Positions 45,274-54,709 of a stretch of DNA of 64,000 nucleotides are shown here, piece by piece. Source of the DNA: Leptospira brenneri (GTDB lineage Bacteria > Spirochaetota > Leptospiria > Leptospirales > Leptospiraceae); contig NZ_NPDQ01000001.1 of NCBI RefSeq assembly GCF_002812125.1, positions 434,001-498,000 on the forward strand, read 5' to 3'. Within the stretch, counting starts at the first letter, position 1; every line of letters begins with the position of its first letter. Below the pieces are notes generated by a model that ran no database searches, was not told the DNA's origin, and saw only the letters and a list, made by a program, of their open reading frames with translations. The position numbers were made by a program, and so were the translations under genes.

Positions 45274-46665
45274 TTATTCTTTCGGGAAAATCATTTCTTC
45301 TGGTTTTACCCAAAGATCAAATTCTTCTGCTGTGAGGATTCCTAGTTTGATCCCCGCTTCTTTTAAAGTAGAATTTTCTTTATGAGCTGTTTTTGCAATC
45401 TTTGCTGCTTTGTCATAACCGATGTAAGGATTGAGTGCGGTCACAAGCATGAGAGAACGATTTAAGTTTTGGTTTATGGTTTCTTTGTTTGGTTCAATTC
45501 CTCGGGCACAATGTTCTTCAAATGACAAAGTTACATCCGCTAACAATCGTATGGAATTGAGTACATTAAAGATGATGAGTGGTTTGAAAACATTTAGTTC
45601 AAAGTTACCAGAAGATCCACCTACATTCACTGCCACATCGTTTCCAATGACCTGTGCGGCTACCATAGTCATGGCTTCGGATTGAGTCGGATTGACTTTG
45701 CCTGGCATAATGGAGGATCCTGGTTCGTTTTCTGGAATGGAAATCTCTCCAATTCCAGAGCGTGGACCCGATGCCAACCAACGGATATCATTTGCTATTT
45801 TCATGAGGGAAGAGGCGATGGTTTTTAAAACTCCACTCACTTCCACGAGAGAATCATGTGCTGCAAGAGCTTCAAATTTGTTTTCTGCGGTGATAAAGGG
45901 AAGTCCTGTTTCTTTCGCAATCATCTCTGCCGCTTTTTTTGCAAATTCTGGATGGGTATTGAGTCCAGTTCCGACAGCGGTTCCTCCGAGGGCCAACCGG
46001 TAAACGGAAGGTAACACTCGTTTGATCCTATCAATGGAATAGGAAAGTTGTTGTACATAACCTGAAAACTCCTGTCCTAAGGTGAGAGGAGTTGCATCTT
46101 GCAAATGAGTGCGACCAATTTTTATGATGTTTTCAAATTCTTTTGATTTTTTGTTTAATGTATCATGAAGTATTTGTAAGGCGGGAGTCAGTTTGTGAAC
46201 CAATTGTTCGGCAGTGGCAATGTGCATGGCTGTCGGAAAAGTATCATTGGAACTCTGTGCTTTGTTCACATCGTCGTTGGGATGGATGGGCTTTTTGGAA
46301 CCTATCACACCACCGGTCATTTCGATGGCACGATTGGAGATGACTTCATTCACATTCATATTGGTTTGGGTTCCGGATCCGGTTTGCCACACGGCAAGGG
46401 GAAAGTGGTCATCTAAAGACCCAACGATCACTTCTTCGGCTGCCTTCACAATGAGGTCTGTTTTTTCAGCGGATAAAATTCCTAATTCTTTGTTTGTGAG
46501 TGCTGCTGATTTTTTTAGAATCCCCAGAGCCCGAATCATTTCTCGGGGAAATTTGTCCGTACCAATGTGAAAATGGTGGAGGGATCGTTCCGTTTGAGCG
46601 CCCCAATAACGAGAAGCTTCTACTTCGATCTCTCCCATGGAGTCGGTTTCGATTCTTGTTTTCAT
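45274..46665 (-). CDS. fumC: Class II fumarate hydratase
   Basis: 463 residues, the normal length. It belongs to the aspartase/fumarase superfamily: [18 protein letters not shown] near 105, the TH pair in [21 protein letters not shown], and the signature [13 protein letters not shown] containing the catalytic Ser loop. It interconverts fumarate and malate without an iron-sulfur cluster and therefore works under oxidative or iron-poor conditions where the class I enzyme fails. Same strand as the antiporter but separated from it by a promoter/riboswitch region. Confidence 0.95.
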   Translation of the reverse strand: MKTRIETDSMGEIEVEASRYWGAQTERSLHHFHIGTDKFPREMIRALGILKKSAALTNKELGILSAEKTDLIVKAAEEVIVGSLDDHFPLAVWQTGSGTQTNMNVNEVISNRAIEMTGGVIGSKKPIHPNDDVNKAQSSNDTFPTAMHIATAEQLVHKLTPALQILHDTLNKKSKEFENIIKIGRTHLQDATPLTLGQEFSGYVQQLSYSIDRIKRVLPSVYRLALGGTAVGTGLNTHPEFAKKAAEMIAKETGLPFITAENKFEALAAHDSLVEVSGVLKTIASSLMKIANDIRWLASGPRSGIGEISIPENEPGSSIMPGKVNPTQSEAMTMVAAQVIGNDVAVNVGGSSGNFELNVFKPLIIFNVLNSIRLLADVTLSFEEHCARGIEPNKETINQNLNRSLMLVTALNPYIGYDKAAKIAKTAHKENSTLKEAGIKLGILTAEEFDLWVKPEEMIFPKE

Positions 46666-46762
46666 ATTCCCTCGAGATTCAATTCATAAAAATTGGATTC
46701 TTTATGTAGACTAGGTTGGTTCTCTGAATCGAAGAAGAAAAACTGTGAGTGAAAAATAGAAA

Positions 46763-46790
46763 CCCTCTCGGAGAAAAAAACACGAGAGGG
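46763..46790 (-). terminator. Rho-independent terminator
   Basis: Perfect 8-base stem CCCTCTCG/CGAGAGGG with a 12-base loop followed on the minus strand by TTTCTATTTTT, 15 bases beyond the stop codon of the small membrane protein gene ending at 46805. Confidence 0.8.
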
Positions 46791-46804
46791 GAAATGTTTA
46801 AAAG

Positions 46805-47176
46805 TTAAAACGGTTGGTAGAAGGCAAGATAAGCGGAACAAAGCCCAAGTATAGGGAAAACAAACCAAAGGATTTTGGCAAGTTTAGGACTTTTGTATGC
46901 AGGGGCCATCAGTCCACCAAACAGAAGCCAGATGACGATTTTTAAAATGACCCAAACTGGAAGTGCTGAGTGAGAGATCCCTCGAAATTTCATGAGACCA
47001 AATCCAGCGATGATGATGAGTAGGAGACCTACACCGTGAGTGATGGCGACTACAGTTTTGAACTTATTTTCGGACTTTTTTCCTCCATTGATGGTGAAAA
47101 GAGCGATTCCACCAAGCGATAAGAATAACAGATACATTCCGAAAATATGGATGAGTTTATAAGCTTCGTACGACAC
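46805..47176 (-). CDS. Small four-helix membrane protein
   Basis: 123 residues with four membrane helices (starts IHIFGMYLLFLSLGGIALF and continues to YLAFYQPF). His10 and His49 are in or near helices 1 and 2, a placement seen in small haem- or quinone-associated membrane proteins, but no family is certain. Stand-alone, with its own terminator. Function unknown. Confidence 0.65.
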   Translation of the reverse strand: MSYEAYKLIHIFGMYLLFLSLGGIALFTINGGKKSENKFKTVVAITHGVGLLLIIIAGFGLMKFRGISHSALPVWVILKIVIWLLFGGLMAPAYKSPKLAKILWFVFPILGLCSAYLAFYQPF

Positions 47177-47273
47177 AAAAGTCTCCTTGTTTCTGCTCTA
47201 TTCTTTCAGATAGAACCTTTCCTTGCGAGATTTTTCTCTTTTCTTTAGAGGAAAAAGAATTAGGGTTTGGGAA

Positions 47274-47726
47274 ATGGCACCAAAGCAATCACAAGGCCTG
47301 AGACCAATTCTCACTTCCATCGAACCAACAAAAACATTACTGGCTTTAAGAGGAATTCCTGGTTCCGGAAAAACAAGTTTAGCAAAAGCTATATCCATCA
47401 CAAATGGTGCCCCTATATTTTCTATCGATTCCTATTTTGAAAATGAAACTGGCGAGTATAATTTTGATTATCAAAAAAACCATTTAGCTTACAAAGAGTG
47501 TGAATCCAAAACAAAGGAAGCTCTAGAACTTGGTGTTCCCTTTGTCATCGTGGACAATACTTTTACTTTGAAATGGGAATTGGAACCTTACATTCGTTTA
47601 GCGAATGAATTTGAGTATTTGTTTTTTGTTGTGACTGTGGAAAATAGGCATGGTGGAAAAAATATTCATCAGATTTCGGAAGAACAAATAGAAAAGATGA
47701 AGGCAAAATACCGAGTAGTTTTGTAA
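47274..47726 (+). CDS. P-loop ATP-binding protein (AAA/kinase-like, N4BP2L type)
   Basis: 150 residues from the ATG at 47274; a TTG at 47223 would add 17 basic residues. Walker A is RGIPGSGKTSLAK; ISIDSYF and YKECESKTKEALELGVPFVIVDNTF follow, like the small polynucleotide-kinase/zeta-toxin-type P-loop proteins related to N4BP2-like proteins. FVIVDNT is the probable Walker B. Substrate unknown; phosphorylation of a nucleotide or RNA end is plausible. Divergent from the membrane protein gene. Confidence 0.72.
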   Translation: MAPKQSQGLRPILTSIEPTKTLLALRGIPGSGKTSLAKAISITNGAPIFSIDSYFENETGEYNFDYQKNHLAYKECESKTKEALELGVPFVIVDNTFTLKWELEPYIRLANEFEYLFFVVTVENRHGGKNIHQISEEQIEKMKAKYRVVL

Positions 47727-47796
47727 GGAAAAATCATCCTAATTAAAAACATATTGTTATGGTTTATTTTTCTATCTTTCGAAAAACCAAAAAGGC

Positions 47797-47837
47797 AAAA
47801 AAAAACCGCCACTTAAACAGAGTTAAGTGACGGTTTT
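47797..47837 (-). terminator. Rho-independent terminator of the RNA-binding protein gene
   Basis: Stem of about 15 bases (AAAACCGTCACTTAA with TTTAAGTGGCGGTTTT, one wobble) around a short loop, followed on the minus strand by a long run of T. It starts 14 bases after the stop codon at 47851 and can also stop plus-strand transcription from 47726. Confidence 0.9.
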
Positions 47838-47850
47838 AGAACAAACTAGA

Positions 47851-48114
47851 TTATCTCCAGTTGTTAGTTTTTGGTTTTGCGATGTTTACTTTCATCTCAC
47901 GGTTAAGAATGTTCTTTCCGTTAAGTTCTTTGATTGCGTTATCAGCTTCTTTTCCATCTTTCATTTCGATGAATCCGAAACCTTTAGAACGGCCAGAATA
48001 CTGGTCAGTGATGATTTTTGCAGAAGTTACTGCTCCGTGTGCTGAGAAAAGCTCACTGAGTTTACCTTCAGTCATATCGTAAGAGAGGTTGCCAACGTAA
48101 ATGTTTACTGACAT
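47851..48114 (-). CDS. RRM-type RNA-binding protein
   Basis: 87 residues forming a single RNA-recognition motif: RNP2 is IYVGNLSY and RNP1 is SKGFGFIEM. The family is the small glycine-poor bacterial/cyanobacterial RRM protein often induced by cold or stress; it binds single-stranded RNA. A clear terminator follows and the gene is monocistronic. The upstream leader (about 48115-48371) is long enough to contain 5'-UTR regulation, though no specific motif was seen. Confidence 0.92.
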   Translation of the reverse strand: MSVNIYVGNLSYDMTEGKLSELFSAHGAVTSAKIITDQYSGRSKGFGFIEMKDGKEADNAIKELNGKNILNREMKVNIAKPKTNNWR

Positions 48115-48371
48115 AGTTTTTGTCCTGTTTGTTAAAGTTGACTCGGGAATTCTAGATTTACAATCGTCGGGACCCTAAAAGGGATTTTTTGGTAAGAACT
48201 CCAGAAAAATGCAGGGAAAAACTTGGGAAAGCTACCAGCGTGCAAGCTTGAAAGGACTACTTCGGCGGTGAAAATCAACAATACTCTGAATCTTCTGTCA
48301 GTGTAATTACCCTTTCTAAAAAAAGCAATCTGAAAGAAGACCCAGAGCGAAAATTACGAAGCAAGAAATTT

Positions 48372-48857
48372 TTAATGGTGGTGGTGTCCGCCTGGACCGT
48401 GTACGTGACCATGTTGTTTTTCTTCTTCTGTAGCCTCACGAATGGACTTGATGGTCACAGCAAAGTGAAGAGTTTCTCCAGCTAACGGATGATTGCCGTT
48501 CAGAATGACATCTGCATCACGAACTTCTTGTAAGTACAGAACCATTCTACCTTCAGGAGTGTCCGTTTGGAATTCCATTCCGACTTCTAACTCCGCTTCC
48601 GCTGGTAGTTCTGATTTTGGAACTTGAAAAATCAATGCTTCGTTATATGTCCCATAACCATCTTCAGGTGGTACTGTTACATTTTTTGAATCTCCGTTCA
48701 CTAATCCTTCTAGTTCTTTTTCCAAGCCGGGAATGATATTTTGCCAGCCATGGAGGTATAATAACGGTTCGTCTGATTGGTCCAGAGTTTCTCCCTGGGC
48801 GTTCTTTAGGTGATAGGAAAATCCTACAACCATTCCTTTGCTGATGGTTTTTGACAT
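48372..48857 (-). CDS. slyD: FKBP-type peptidyl-prolyl isomerase, SlyD-like
   Basis: 161 residues from the ATG at 48857 (an ATG at 48863 is equivalent). FKBP core: SYHLKNAQGETLDQSDE, PLLYLHGWQNIIPGLEKELEGL, and the inserted IF chaperone flap (residues about 70-125) that defines SlyD; the tail is His-rich (QHGHVHGPGGHHHH), the metal-binding tail of SlyD. It catalyses prolyl isomerisation and may deliver nickel. Transcribed divergently from the Na/Pi symporter gene. Confidence 0.92.
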   Translation of the reverse strand: MSKTISKGMVVGFSYHLKNAQGETLDQSDEPLLYLHGWQNIIPGLEKELEGLVNGDSKNVTVPPEDGYGTYNEALIFQVPKSELPAEAELEVGMEFQTDTPEGRMVLYLQEVRDADVILNGNHPLAGETLHFAVTIKSIREATEEEKQHGHVHGPGGHHHH

Positions 48858-48956
48858 ATTCATTACATTGTACCAATGGAAAAAAATACTGCAACCGAAT
48901 AAAAGGTTGGTACCAAATTGTAATCAAAGAAATTGAACCTTGGAAATATTACATCT

Positions 48957-50633
48957 ATGAATTGGTCACTACTCATTCAGGTTTTAGGCGGACTCGGGGT
49001 TTTCATCTACGGGATGAAATTACTCAGTGAGTCCTTACAACGTGTGGCGGGAGATCGGCTTCGGTCTTTTCTTTCGTCTATGACGAGAAATAGAGTTTCT
49101 GCTGTGTTCAGCGGACTTTTTATTACATCTACAATACAATCTAGTTCGGCAACTACCGTTCTTGTCGTTGGATTTGTAAATGCCGGTCTACTTTCACTCG
49201 CTCAAGCTATCGGTGTGATCATGGGTGCCAATATTGGAACCACGGTTACGGCTTGGATTGTTTCTTTTTTAGGATTTAAGTTTAACATCGCCTCATTCGC
49301 TTTACCAGCCGTTGCCGCGGGTGTGGTTTTATGTTTTTCTAAAAAAGAAAGCAGATCTGGTTGGGGAAGTTTTCTCATCGGATTTGGATTTTTATTTTTA
49401 GGACTAGATTATCTAAAATCATCTGTACCTGACAGTGCAAAGGATCCTGAGAGTTTTCAGTTTTTACAACAATACACTAATATGGGATTCAACACCATAT
49501 TGTTGTTTGTTTTGATTGGAGCTTTGCTCACTATTGTCATCCAATCTTCTTCTGCTTCTACTACGATTACGATTACTTTGGCATTTTCTGGTTTTATCCC
49601 GATTGATGCAGCTTATGGAATGATCCTTGGTGAAAACATAGGAACCACCATTACGGCAAACCTTGCCGCCATTCCAGGAAATCGAAATGCTAAAAAGGCA
49701 GCTCTCGCTCATACTTTATTCAATGTATTTGGAGTAGTTTGGGCCTTACTTTTCTTTAAGTTTTTTACAGGCATTATCGATGATTTGATTCCTGGTGATC
49801 CATTAACAGATAAAGAATCCACAAGATTCCATATCTCTCTTTTTCATACCTTGTTCAACATTACAAACACTTTGATTCTTATTTGGTTTGTGAATACAAT
49901 CTCCAAAGTAGTCAGTGCCATTGTAGACGGACTTGCTTCTAAAACAGGAAAAGACAAAGATTCGATTCGTCTTTTACAAGCTGGCGCAGTCAAAACGACT
50001 GAACTTGCGATGGTAGAGCTTGTAGAGTTCACTAAAAAAATCATTCGAGATACTTATGATTTCCTTCGTTTGACAGAGCAGATTTTACTGCAGCCATATG
50101 ACGCCACCCGTGTCCTCCAGGTCTTAAAGAAAGAAGAGGAGTTAGATCAAATCCGAACAGAGGTTTTGACTTACTTAAATCAAATTCAAGAGACTGGTGT
50201 TACTGGGAACTACGCGAAGGATGTTTTGGGAATCATGGAAAGAGTGAAGGCTGTGGAAGAAATGGGTGATAATTTTGCATCCATCGCTAGAAAGATGAGA
50301 AAATCACATCGCCAAAAAGTATCTCTGGACAAAACGTTCGGTCATACTGTAAAGGATCAGATTGATTTACTCAAACACCACTACGACATTTTACTTGTTA
50401 ACTTGGACCAAAGTGAAACTTTTGATATCCTTGGTAACCCACAAATTCGTAACCAAAGTCGCGAGTATCGTTTTCAAATGATTCGTTCCGTGAAAAAGAA
50501 TGATTCCAAAGTGAAGAAGAAAAAATATCAGAAAAAGGATAACTTACTGCCTGCACTTTTGTATCGTGATATTTCTCGTAACTTAGATAATATTTCCAGA
50601 TTACTCAACGCTGCTATTTATGCGGATGTTTGA
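48957..50633 (+). CDS. Na/Pi cotransporter family protein with PhoU-like domain
   Basis: About 558 residues from the ATG at 48957 (an in-frame TTG at 48933 is possible). Two inverted repeats each carry the substrate-binding QSSSAT motif: TIQSSSATTVLVV near 65 and VIQSSSASTTITI near 200. Eight to nine helices form the NptA/SLC34-like transporter; the C-terminal 200 residues are a PhoU-like helical domain that often regulates phosphate uptake. Transports phosphate with Na+. A terminator follows directly. Confidence 0.92.
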   Translation: MNWSLLIQVLGGLGVFIYGMKLLSESLQRVAGDRLRSFLSSMTRNRVSAVFSGLFITSTIQSSSATTVLVVGFVNAGLLSLAQAIGVIMGANIGTTVTAWIVSFLGFKFNIASFALPAVAAGVVLCFSKKESRSGWGSFLIGFGFLFLGLDYLKSSVPDSAKDPESFQFLQQYTNMGFNTILLFVLIGALLTIVIQSSSASTTITITLAFSGFIPIDAAYGMILGENIGTTITANLAAIPGNRNAKKAALAHTLFNVFGVVWALLFFKFFTGIIDDLIPGDPLTDKESTRFHISLFHTLFNITNTLILIWFVNTISKVVSAIVDGLASKTGKDKDSIRLLQAGAVKTTELAMVELVEFTKKIIRDTYDFLRLTEQILLQPYDATRVLQVLKKEEELDQIRTEVLTYLNQIQETGVTGNYAKDVLGIMERVKAVEEMGDNFASIARKMRKSHRQKVSLDKTFGHTVKDQIDLLKHHYDILLVNLDQSETFDILGNPQIRNQSREYRFQMIRSVKKNDSKVKKKKYQKKDNLLPALLYRDISRNLDNISRLLNAAIYADV

Positions 50634-50663
50634 TAAATAACTTTTAAACCATTGTTACTTTTG

Positions 50664-50697
50664 AAAACCACTGTCTGTGAGAGGCAGTGGTTTTTTT
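50664..50697 (+). terminator. Rho-independent terminator, possibly bidirectional
   Basis: 10-base stem AAAACCACTG/CAGTGGTTTT followed by seven T on the plus strand, 30 bases after the symporter stop. In reverse it also ends in a short T-run, so it could serve the convergent PP2C gene ending at 50730. Confidence 0.88.
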
Positions 50698-50729
50698 ATA
50701 GAAAGGCCACAATCATCGTTGCATTTTTG

Positions 50730-52733
50730 TTAGCTGATCTCAATTAACAAAAATGTGATATCATCATCAGCAGATGTGGTTTGCATCCGCCTGCGGATAT
50801 GGGTTTCTATTTTTTCAAATAGGGTTTCAAAACTTGTATGTTTGTGGTCACTCAACCACTCTAAAAAAACATCTTCCCCACTTCCGTCATTCGTAAACTT
50901 ATTTCCATTTTTGTCCTTTTCCCACATATCCCAAAGACCATCGGTAAAAAGCAAAAGGCGGTCACTCGCAATGAGGGGGTGAGTTTCTTCTTCGTAGGTT
51001 ACATCTTTCGAAAATCCAATGAGTTTGCCTTTGGGTCGGATGATTTGGATCTCTGAACCATCTTCCCGGAATTTATAAAAAGCAGGGTGGCCTGCGTTTG
51101 CTACTGTTAGTTCCATTGCATCCAAATTGATATGAGCGGCTGCTGCGGTCAGGAGTTGGTTTTTGTAAATTCCCACGAGAGAACGATTGATGGTTTCGAG
51201 AATTTTACCTGGACCGTTGGCAAAAGCTAAGGTATGGGTGTGGGCAATTTTGAGCATCGCTGCTTCAATGGCTGCCGGCACTCCATGACCTGTCACATCA
51301 GCCATAAGACATACAATTTGATTTTTGCTAACTTCAGTTACATCGTAGAAATCACCGCCCACTAAAGATTGGGGGATATAACCAGCTTTGATTTTTAACC
51401 CTGGAATTTTTGGCAGGACTTGCGGAAGGGTGGATTCTTGTAATTTTTGAGCAAGAACAAGTTCTTTTTGGTAAGCGATTAACTTTTGTTTGTTGATTTC
51501 TGCTTTGAGTTGGATTCTATCTTTTTCTTTCCTGACCACGGAAATTCTGTCACCAAGTCCAAAGGCCATTAGGAGCACTTCAAAAGCCATACCCACCTGG
51601 AAAGAATTTTCTGTGAAGGCATTCACAGGCAAAACACCCATGTATTTGAGAACAGTTGCAAGACCACCTATAATCACCATAAAGTAACCATAAAAATAAA
51701 ATCGGGCAGGTGGGAATTTTTTGATAAAGGCTACGTAATAAGAAACAAACAAAGCAAAGAAGGCGAGTAAAAATGAAAAAATATCCCCAGCCTGGTTCAT
51801 GAAACGATAAGATAAAAAAGGTAAAAGACAAATGCAGATGATGGAAATGACCATCAGTCCTAAAAAACAGATCCTAATATAAGGTGCGTTTTCCTTTAAG
51901 TTCATAAAGGTGATACTCATAGGAAAACAAGTGAGTAAAAATAAGAAGTAAAGAAGGTTATGTGAATTATATACGAGTTCGGGAGAATTAGGAAAAAATA
52001 AAACCGGCAACAAACCCTGTAAAGAAAGTTGGAATAAAATGGCAGAAATACAAAGGTATAAAACGTAAAAAATGTATGCTTTGTCTCTGACCATAAAGTA
52101 TACAAATAGATTGTAAATACTCATGACCCCAACGATTCCAAAATAAATTCCTTGGAGTAAGGTGTCCCAAGAAGTAAAACTATAAAAATTCTTTTCCTCT
52201 GCAATCATCAGGGGAACGGACATGGAACTATCGGTTTTGACTCCTACAAAGTAAGTGACTGTTTCACTTGGTAACAAATCGGTAGCAAAACTAAATCCTC
52301 TATAATCTCTATCTCTATTTTCAAAAGGGAAACGTCTTCCTTGCCTGTTTTCTAAGATTTCACCTGATTCTCGTAATGCGAAAAAAATAACATCATCCAG
52401 TAAGGGGTATTTTATATAGGTGATGGTTCGTTTGTAATCGTTTTCATCGTTATGAACAACAAAACAAAACCAGTATTGTTTGTCGGTGTTTCCAAAATTG
52501 GGGATAACACCTTTCGAATTTTGTAAGGGTAATGTTTGGAAAAGGTTCGAAACTTCAGTTACCGAATGAACGGAAGGAGTTTGGGTAAAATAAACTAGAT
52601 GGTCAGAGAGATCATAAGGGTTGCCCCGGGTAGAGGAGAGAGGAACTATGCTTGTATTGGGACAAGGATTTGAGTCAGCGGATAAGTTTGTATAAAAGAG
52701 ACATAACAGAATGAAGGTGAAAGTCTGTTTCAT
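50730..52733 (-). CDS. 7TMR-DISM sensor with PP2C (RsbU/SpoIIE) phosphatase output
   Basis: 667 residues: signal peptide, extracellular 7TMR-DISMED2-type domain (about 30-185), seven membrane helices (about 190-390), a coiled-coil, and a SpoIIE/PP2C phosphatase domain (about 440-667) with GGDFYDVTE, CLMADVTGHGVPAAI, and LLLFTDGLWD, all with the metal-binding Asp residues. It should convert an external signal into dephosphorylation of an anti-sigma-factor antagonist. No partner gene is adjacent. It shares its sensor architecture with the hybrid kinase at 22435. Confidence 0.9.
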   Translation of the reverse strand: MKQTFTFILLCLFYTNLSADSNPCPNTSIVPLSSTRGNPYDLSDHLVYFTQTPSVHSVTEVSNLFQTLPLQNSKGVIPNFGNTDKQYWFCFVVHNDENDYKRTITYIKYPLLDDVIFFALRESGEILENRQGRRFPFENRDRDYRGFSFATDLLPSETVTYFVGVKTDSSMSVPLMIAEEKNFYSFTSWDTLLQGIYFGIVGVMSIYNLFVYFMVRDKAYIFYVLYLCISAILFQLSLQGLLPVLFFPNSPELVYNSHNLLYFLFLLTCFPMSITFMNLKENAPYIRICFLGLMVISIICICLLPFLSYRFMNQAGDIFSFLLAFFALFVSYYVAFIKKFPPARFYFYGYFMVIIGGLATVLKYMGVLPVNAFTENSFQVGMAFEVLLMAFGLGDRISVVRKEKDRIQLKAEINKQKLIAYQKELVLAQKLQESTLPQVLPKIPGLKIKAGYIPQSLVGGDFYDVTEVSKNQIVCLMADVTGHGVPAAIEAAMLKIAHTHTLAFANGPGKILETINRSLVGIYKNQLLTAAAAHINLDAMELTVANAGHPAFYKFREDGSEIQIIRPKGKLIGFSKDVTYEEETHPLIASDRLLLFTDGLWDMWEKDKNGNKFTNDGSGEDVFLEWLSDHKHTSFETLFEKIETHIRRRMQTTSADDDITFLLIEIS

Positions 52734-52802
52734 ACAGGAAGGTCACAAGTATAAGACGAAGACCTTCCTTTGTAAATCTGTTTGTTTTAGAAAAAAAATG
52801 GA

Positions 52803-53126
52803 TTAAGCTGTGACAGCAGGAATTCCTGCAAGGATACGAAGTGCGTCGTAAGCTTTTTCTTTTTGTTCTACTTTGGTTTTATTCACTGCTTTTCGGATGA
52901 TCACATCCCATTGTTTTTCTGGATGTTCCATTTTCATGTTTTCCAGAAGTTCTAAAATGTTTTCATCATCGGATGCGTTAAAAATCTCATCCGAATCATA
53001 GCGAAACATTCCAAAAAGGGCGTCGATGTAATCCCCTACACTCATGGCTTCTTTTTGACCAGGTAGGATTTTTTTCTTTTCTGCCTTTCGCAGTTCTCTT
53101 TCCCTGCGTTCTAGTTCCGTGCGTTT
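52803..53126 (-). CDS. Hypothetical charged helical protein
   Basis: 107 residues from the ATG at 53126; the frame is open to 53177. The N-terminus is a strongly charged helix (KRTELERRERELRKAEKKK), probably coiled-coil, followed by acidic helices with DYIDALFGMFRYDSDEIF. No signal peptide and no known family. Possibly a small regulatory or nucleic-acid-associated protein. Divergent from the Cys/His-rich gene. Confidence 0.6.
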   Translation of the reverse strand, partial: KRTELERRERELRKAEKKKILPGQKEAMSVGDYIDALFGMFRYDSDEIFNASDDENILELLENMKMEHPEKQWDVIIRKAVNKTKVEQKEKAYDALRILAGIPAVTA

Positions 53127-53243
53127 CATCTGATGGCCTCTAGCTCGTTTGCATTGGTTCCAAGACCATGTTTTCAAAGGGCGAGTGGGACGACACCAAA
53201 TTTGTCCAAAAATTGGCTCGATTTTTGGGTCGGGTGAGCGAAC

Positions 53244-53720
53244 ATGGGGGAGATGCTCTGCAAACGGTGGATTGCCGGTAGTCTGGCCTTATTCCTTTGC
53301 ACCCAATTCCTTTTTTTAGGAAGTGGGCTACTGGGGTTTTGTGTGGAATCCGCTTCAAAAATCTGCCAGTGCAACCATGGATCCAAAAAGGAAAAACATG
53401 GAAATGCAGAAGACCAACTTTTTTCAGAAGATAAGGAGTCATCCGTATCCTTAACTTCTTCACACGATCACCGAAATCAATCCGAAGAAACTCTGAAACC
53501 CAGTTGCCATGATGCAAAATCGGGGGAGGTCCATCTTTGTTCTTGTAAAAAACAAAAAAAAGATGCCCTCAGTTTACGTTCACACCACCAAACTATGGAT
53601 AAACCGAATTTAACATTTGGTTTAGTAACACCTGTTCTTTTTTCTTATACAATCTATGAATCTACATCGACTCTTCTTGATGGTCAGGTTCCTTCTCTCT
53701 TACGACCACCGCGTACTTAA
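53244..53720 (+). CDS. Exported Cys/His-rich hypothetical protein upstream of mbnPH
   Basis: 158 residues with an N-terminal hydrophobic signal (IAGSLALFLCTQFLFLGSGLLG). The mature part has clusters of Cys and His: ICQCNHGSKKEKH, SSHDHRNQ, SCHDAKSGEVHLCSCKKQ, which look like metal ligands. The end is Pro/Arg-rich (RPPRT). I recognise no named family, but similar short Cys/His proteins sit near copper-related genes in leptospires. It precedes mbnP by 91 bases with a dyad between, so it may be co-regulated. Start at 53244 or 53253. Confidence 0.55.
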   Translation: MGEMLCKRWIAGSLALFLCTQFLFLGSGLLGFCVESASKICQCNHGSKKEKHGNAEDQLFSEDKESSVSLTSSHDHRNQSEETLKPSCHDAKSGEVHLCSCKKQKKDALSLRSHHQTMDKPNLTFGLVTPVLFSYTIYESTSTLLDGQVPSLLRPPRT

Positions 53721-53745
53721 GATTCTCACAAACTATATTCCGAAT

Positions 53746-53774
53746 ACTGGAAGGTGTTTAATATATCTTCCAGT
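53746..53774. promoter_or_regulatory. Dyad upstream of the mbnPH operon
   Basis: Perfect 8-base inverted repeat ACTGGAAG ... CTTCCAGT with a 13-base AT-rich spacer, 37 bases before the mbnP start codon. It has the form of an operator for a dimeric regulator; it lacks a T-run right after the hairpin. No regulator gene is adjacent. Confidence 0.4.
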
Positions 53775-53811
53775 TCCAAGTAAAAATAGTATTTTAGAAT
53801 ATTAGGTATTT

Positions 53812-54651
53812 ATGAACATATTTAAAACTTTTTATATTTCTTTTTTGATTTTTGGATTCGTCTCCTGTAATCCGAATTCTAAGTCTGATGACAATCAAAC
53901 TTTAGCACTTTTAGCTTTAGCGATTCCACAAAATGTAACTCTTGATTTTGAGGCTCTCGCTAATGGACAAAACTTAGTTACTGGTTCGAATATTACGGCA
54001 GATGGTAGAACGGTGCAGTTTCGAGATTTCCGTTTGTACATTTCTGAAGTAAAACTCATTAAAGCAGATGGAAGTACGGCAGATGTCACTTTGTCTACTG
54101 ATAATGTTTGGCAATCGAATGGAGTTGCTCTTGTGGATTTGGAAACAACACGAACAACGGAGACGAATAGTAAAGTAACAGGTACCGCTCCGATGGGAAG
54201 TTATACTGGTGTTCAGTACACTGTAGGAGTTCCCGAATCAATAAATCATTTGGATAGTACAAACCAAAAGTCTCCTTTGAATATTGGCCTTATGTATTGG
54301 TCTTGGACAGGTGGATACAAACACGCTAATATTGAATTCACTTACGACGGTACAAATTGGACTAGTTTGCATCTGGGTTCTACTACTTGTAGTGGGGCAC
54401 CGAACTATGGGAATTGTACAAAAAAATTCCGAGCTTCCATTCAACTAAGTGGTCAGTTGAATGCTGGGAGCCAAAAGATATCTCTTGATGTAGATAAATT
54501 ATTAAACGGACATACATACGGAGCCATGGGTATGTGTATGCCTGGTGATGCTTCTGCCGCCTGCCAACCGTTGATTCGTGCATTTGGATTGAATGAATCC
54601 AACGGAGCTGCTGATGGAACTTACACTCAAAGGATCTTTAGTTTAAAATAA
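53812..54651 (+). CDS. mbnP: MbnP-family copper-binding lipoprotein
   Basis: 279 residues; lipobox FVSC (Cys19). The mature domain matches MbnP (one half of the 'metallo-mystery pair'): VTLDFEAL near 42, VQFRDFRLYISEVKLI, LVDLE, VGVPESINHLD and the invariant YWSWTGGYK at 162-170. In methanotrophs MbnP binds copper after its partner, the di-haem peroxidase MbnH, oxidises a Trp to kynurenine; Trp163 or Trp165 here is a candidate. Four Cys and several Met occur in the C-terminal part. It opens a four-gene run. Confidence 0.88.
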   Translation: MNIFKTFYISFLIFGFVSCNPNSKSDDNQTLALLALAIPQNVTLDFEALANGQNLVTGSNITADGRTVQFRDFRLYISEVKLIKADGSTADVTLSTDNVWQSNGVALVDLETTRTTETNSKVTGTAPMGSYTGVQYTVGVPESINHLDSTNQKSPLNIGLMYWSWTGGYKHANIEFTYDGTNWTSLHLGSTTCSGAPNYGNCTKKFRASIQLSGQLNAGSQKISLDVDKLLNGHTYGAMGMCMPGDASAACQPLIRAFGLNESNGAADGTYTQRIFSLK

Positions 54652-54709
54652 TATTTTGCAGGTTGGTGTTATTCAATATCAACCTGTAAAACTATTAAGG
54701 ATATAGATT

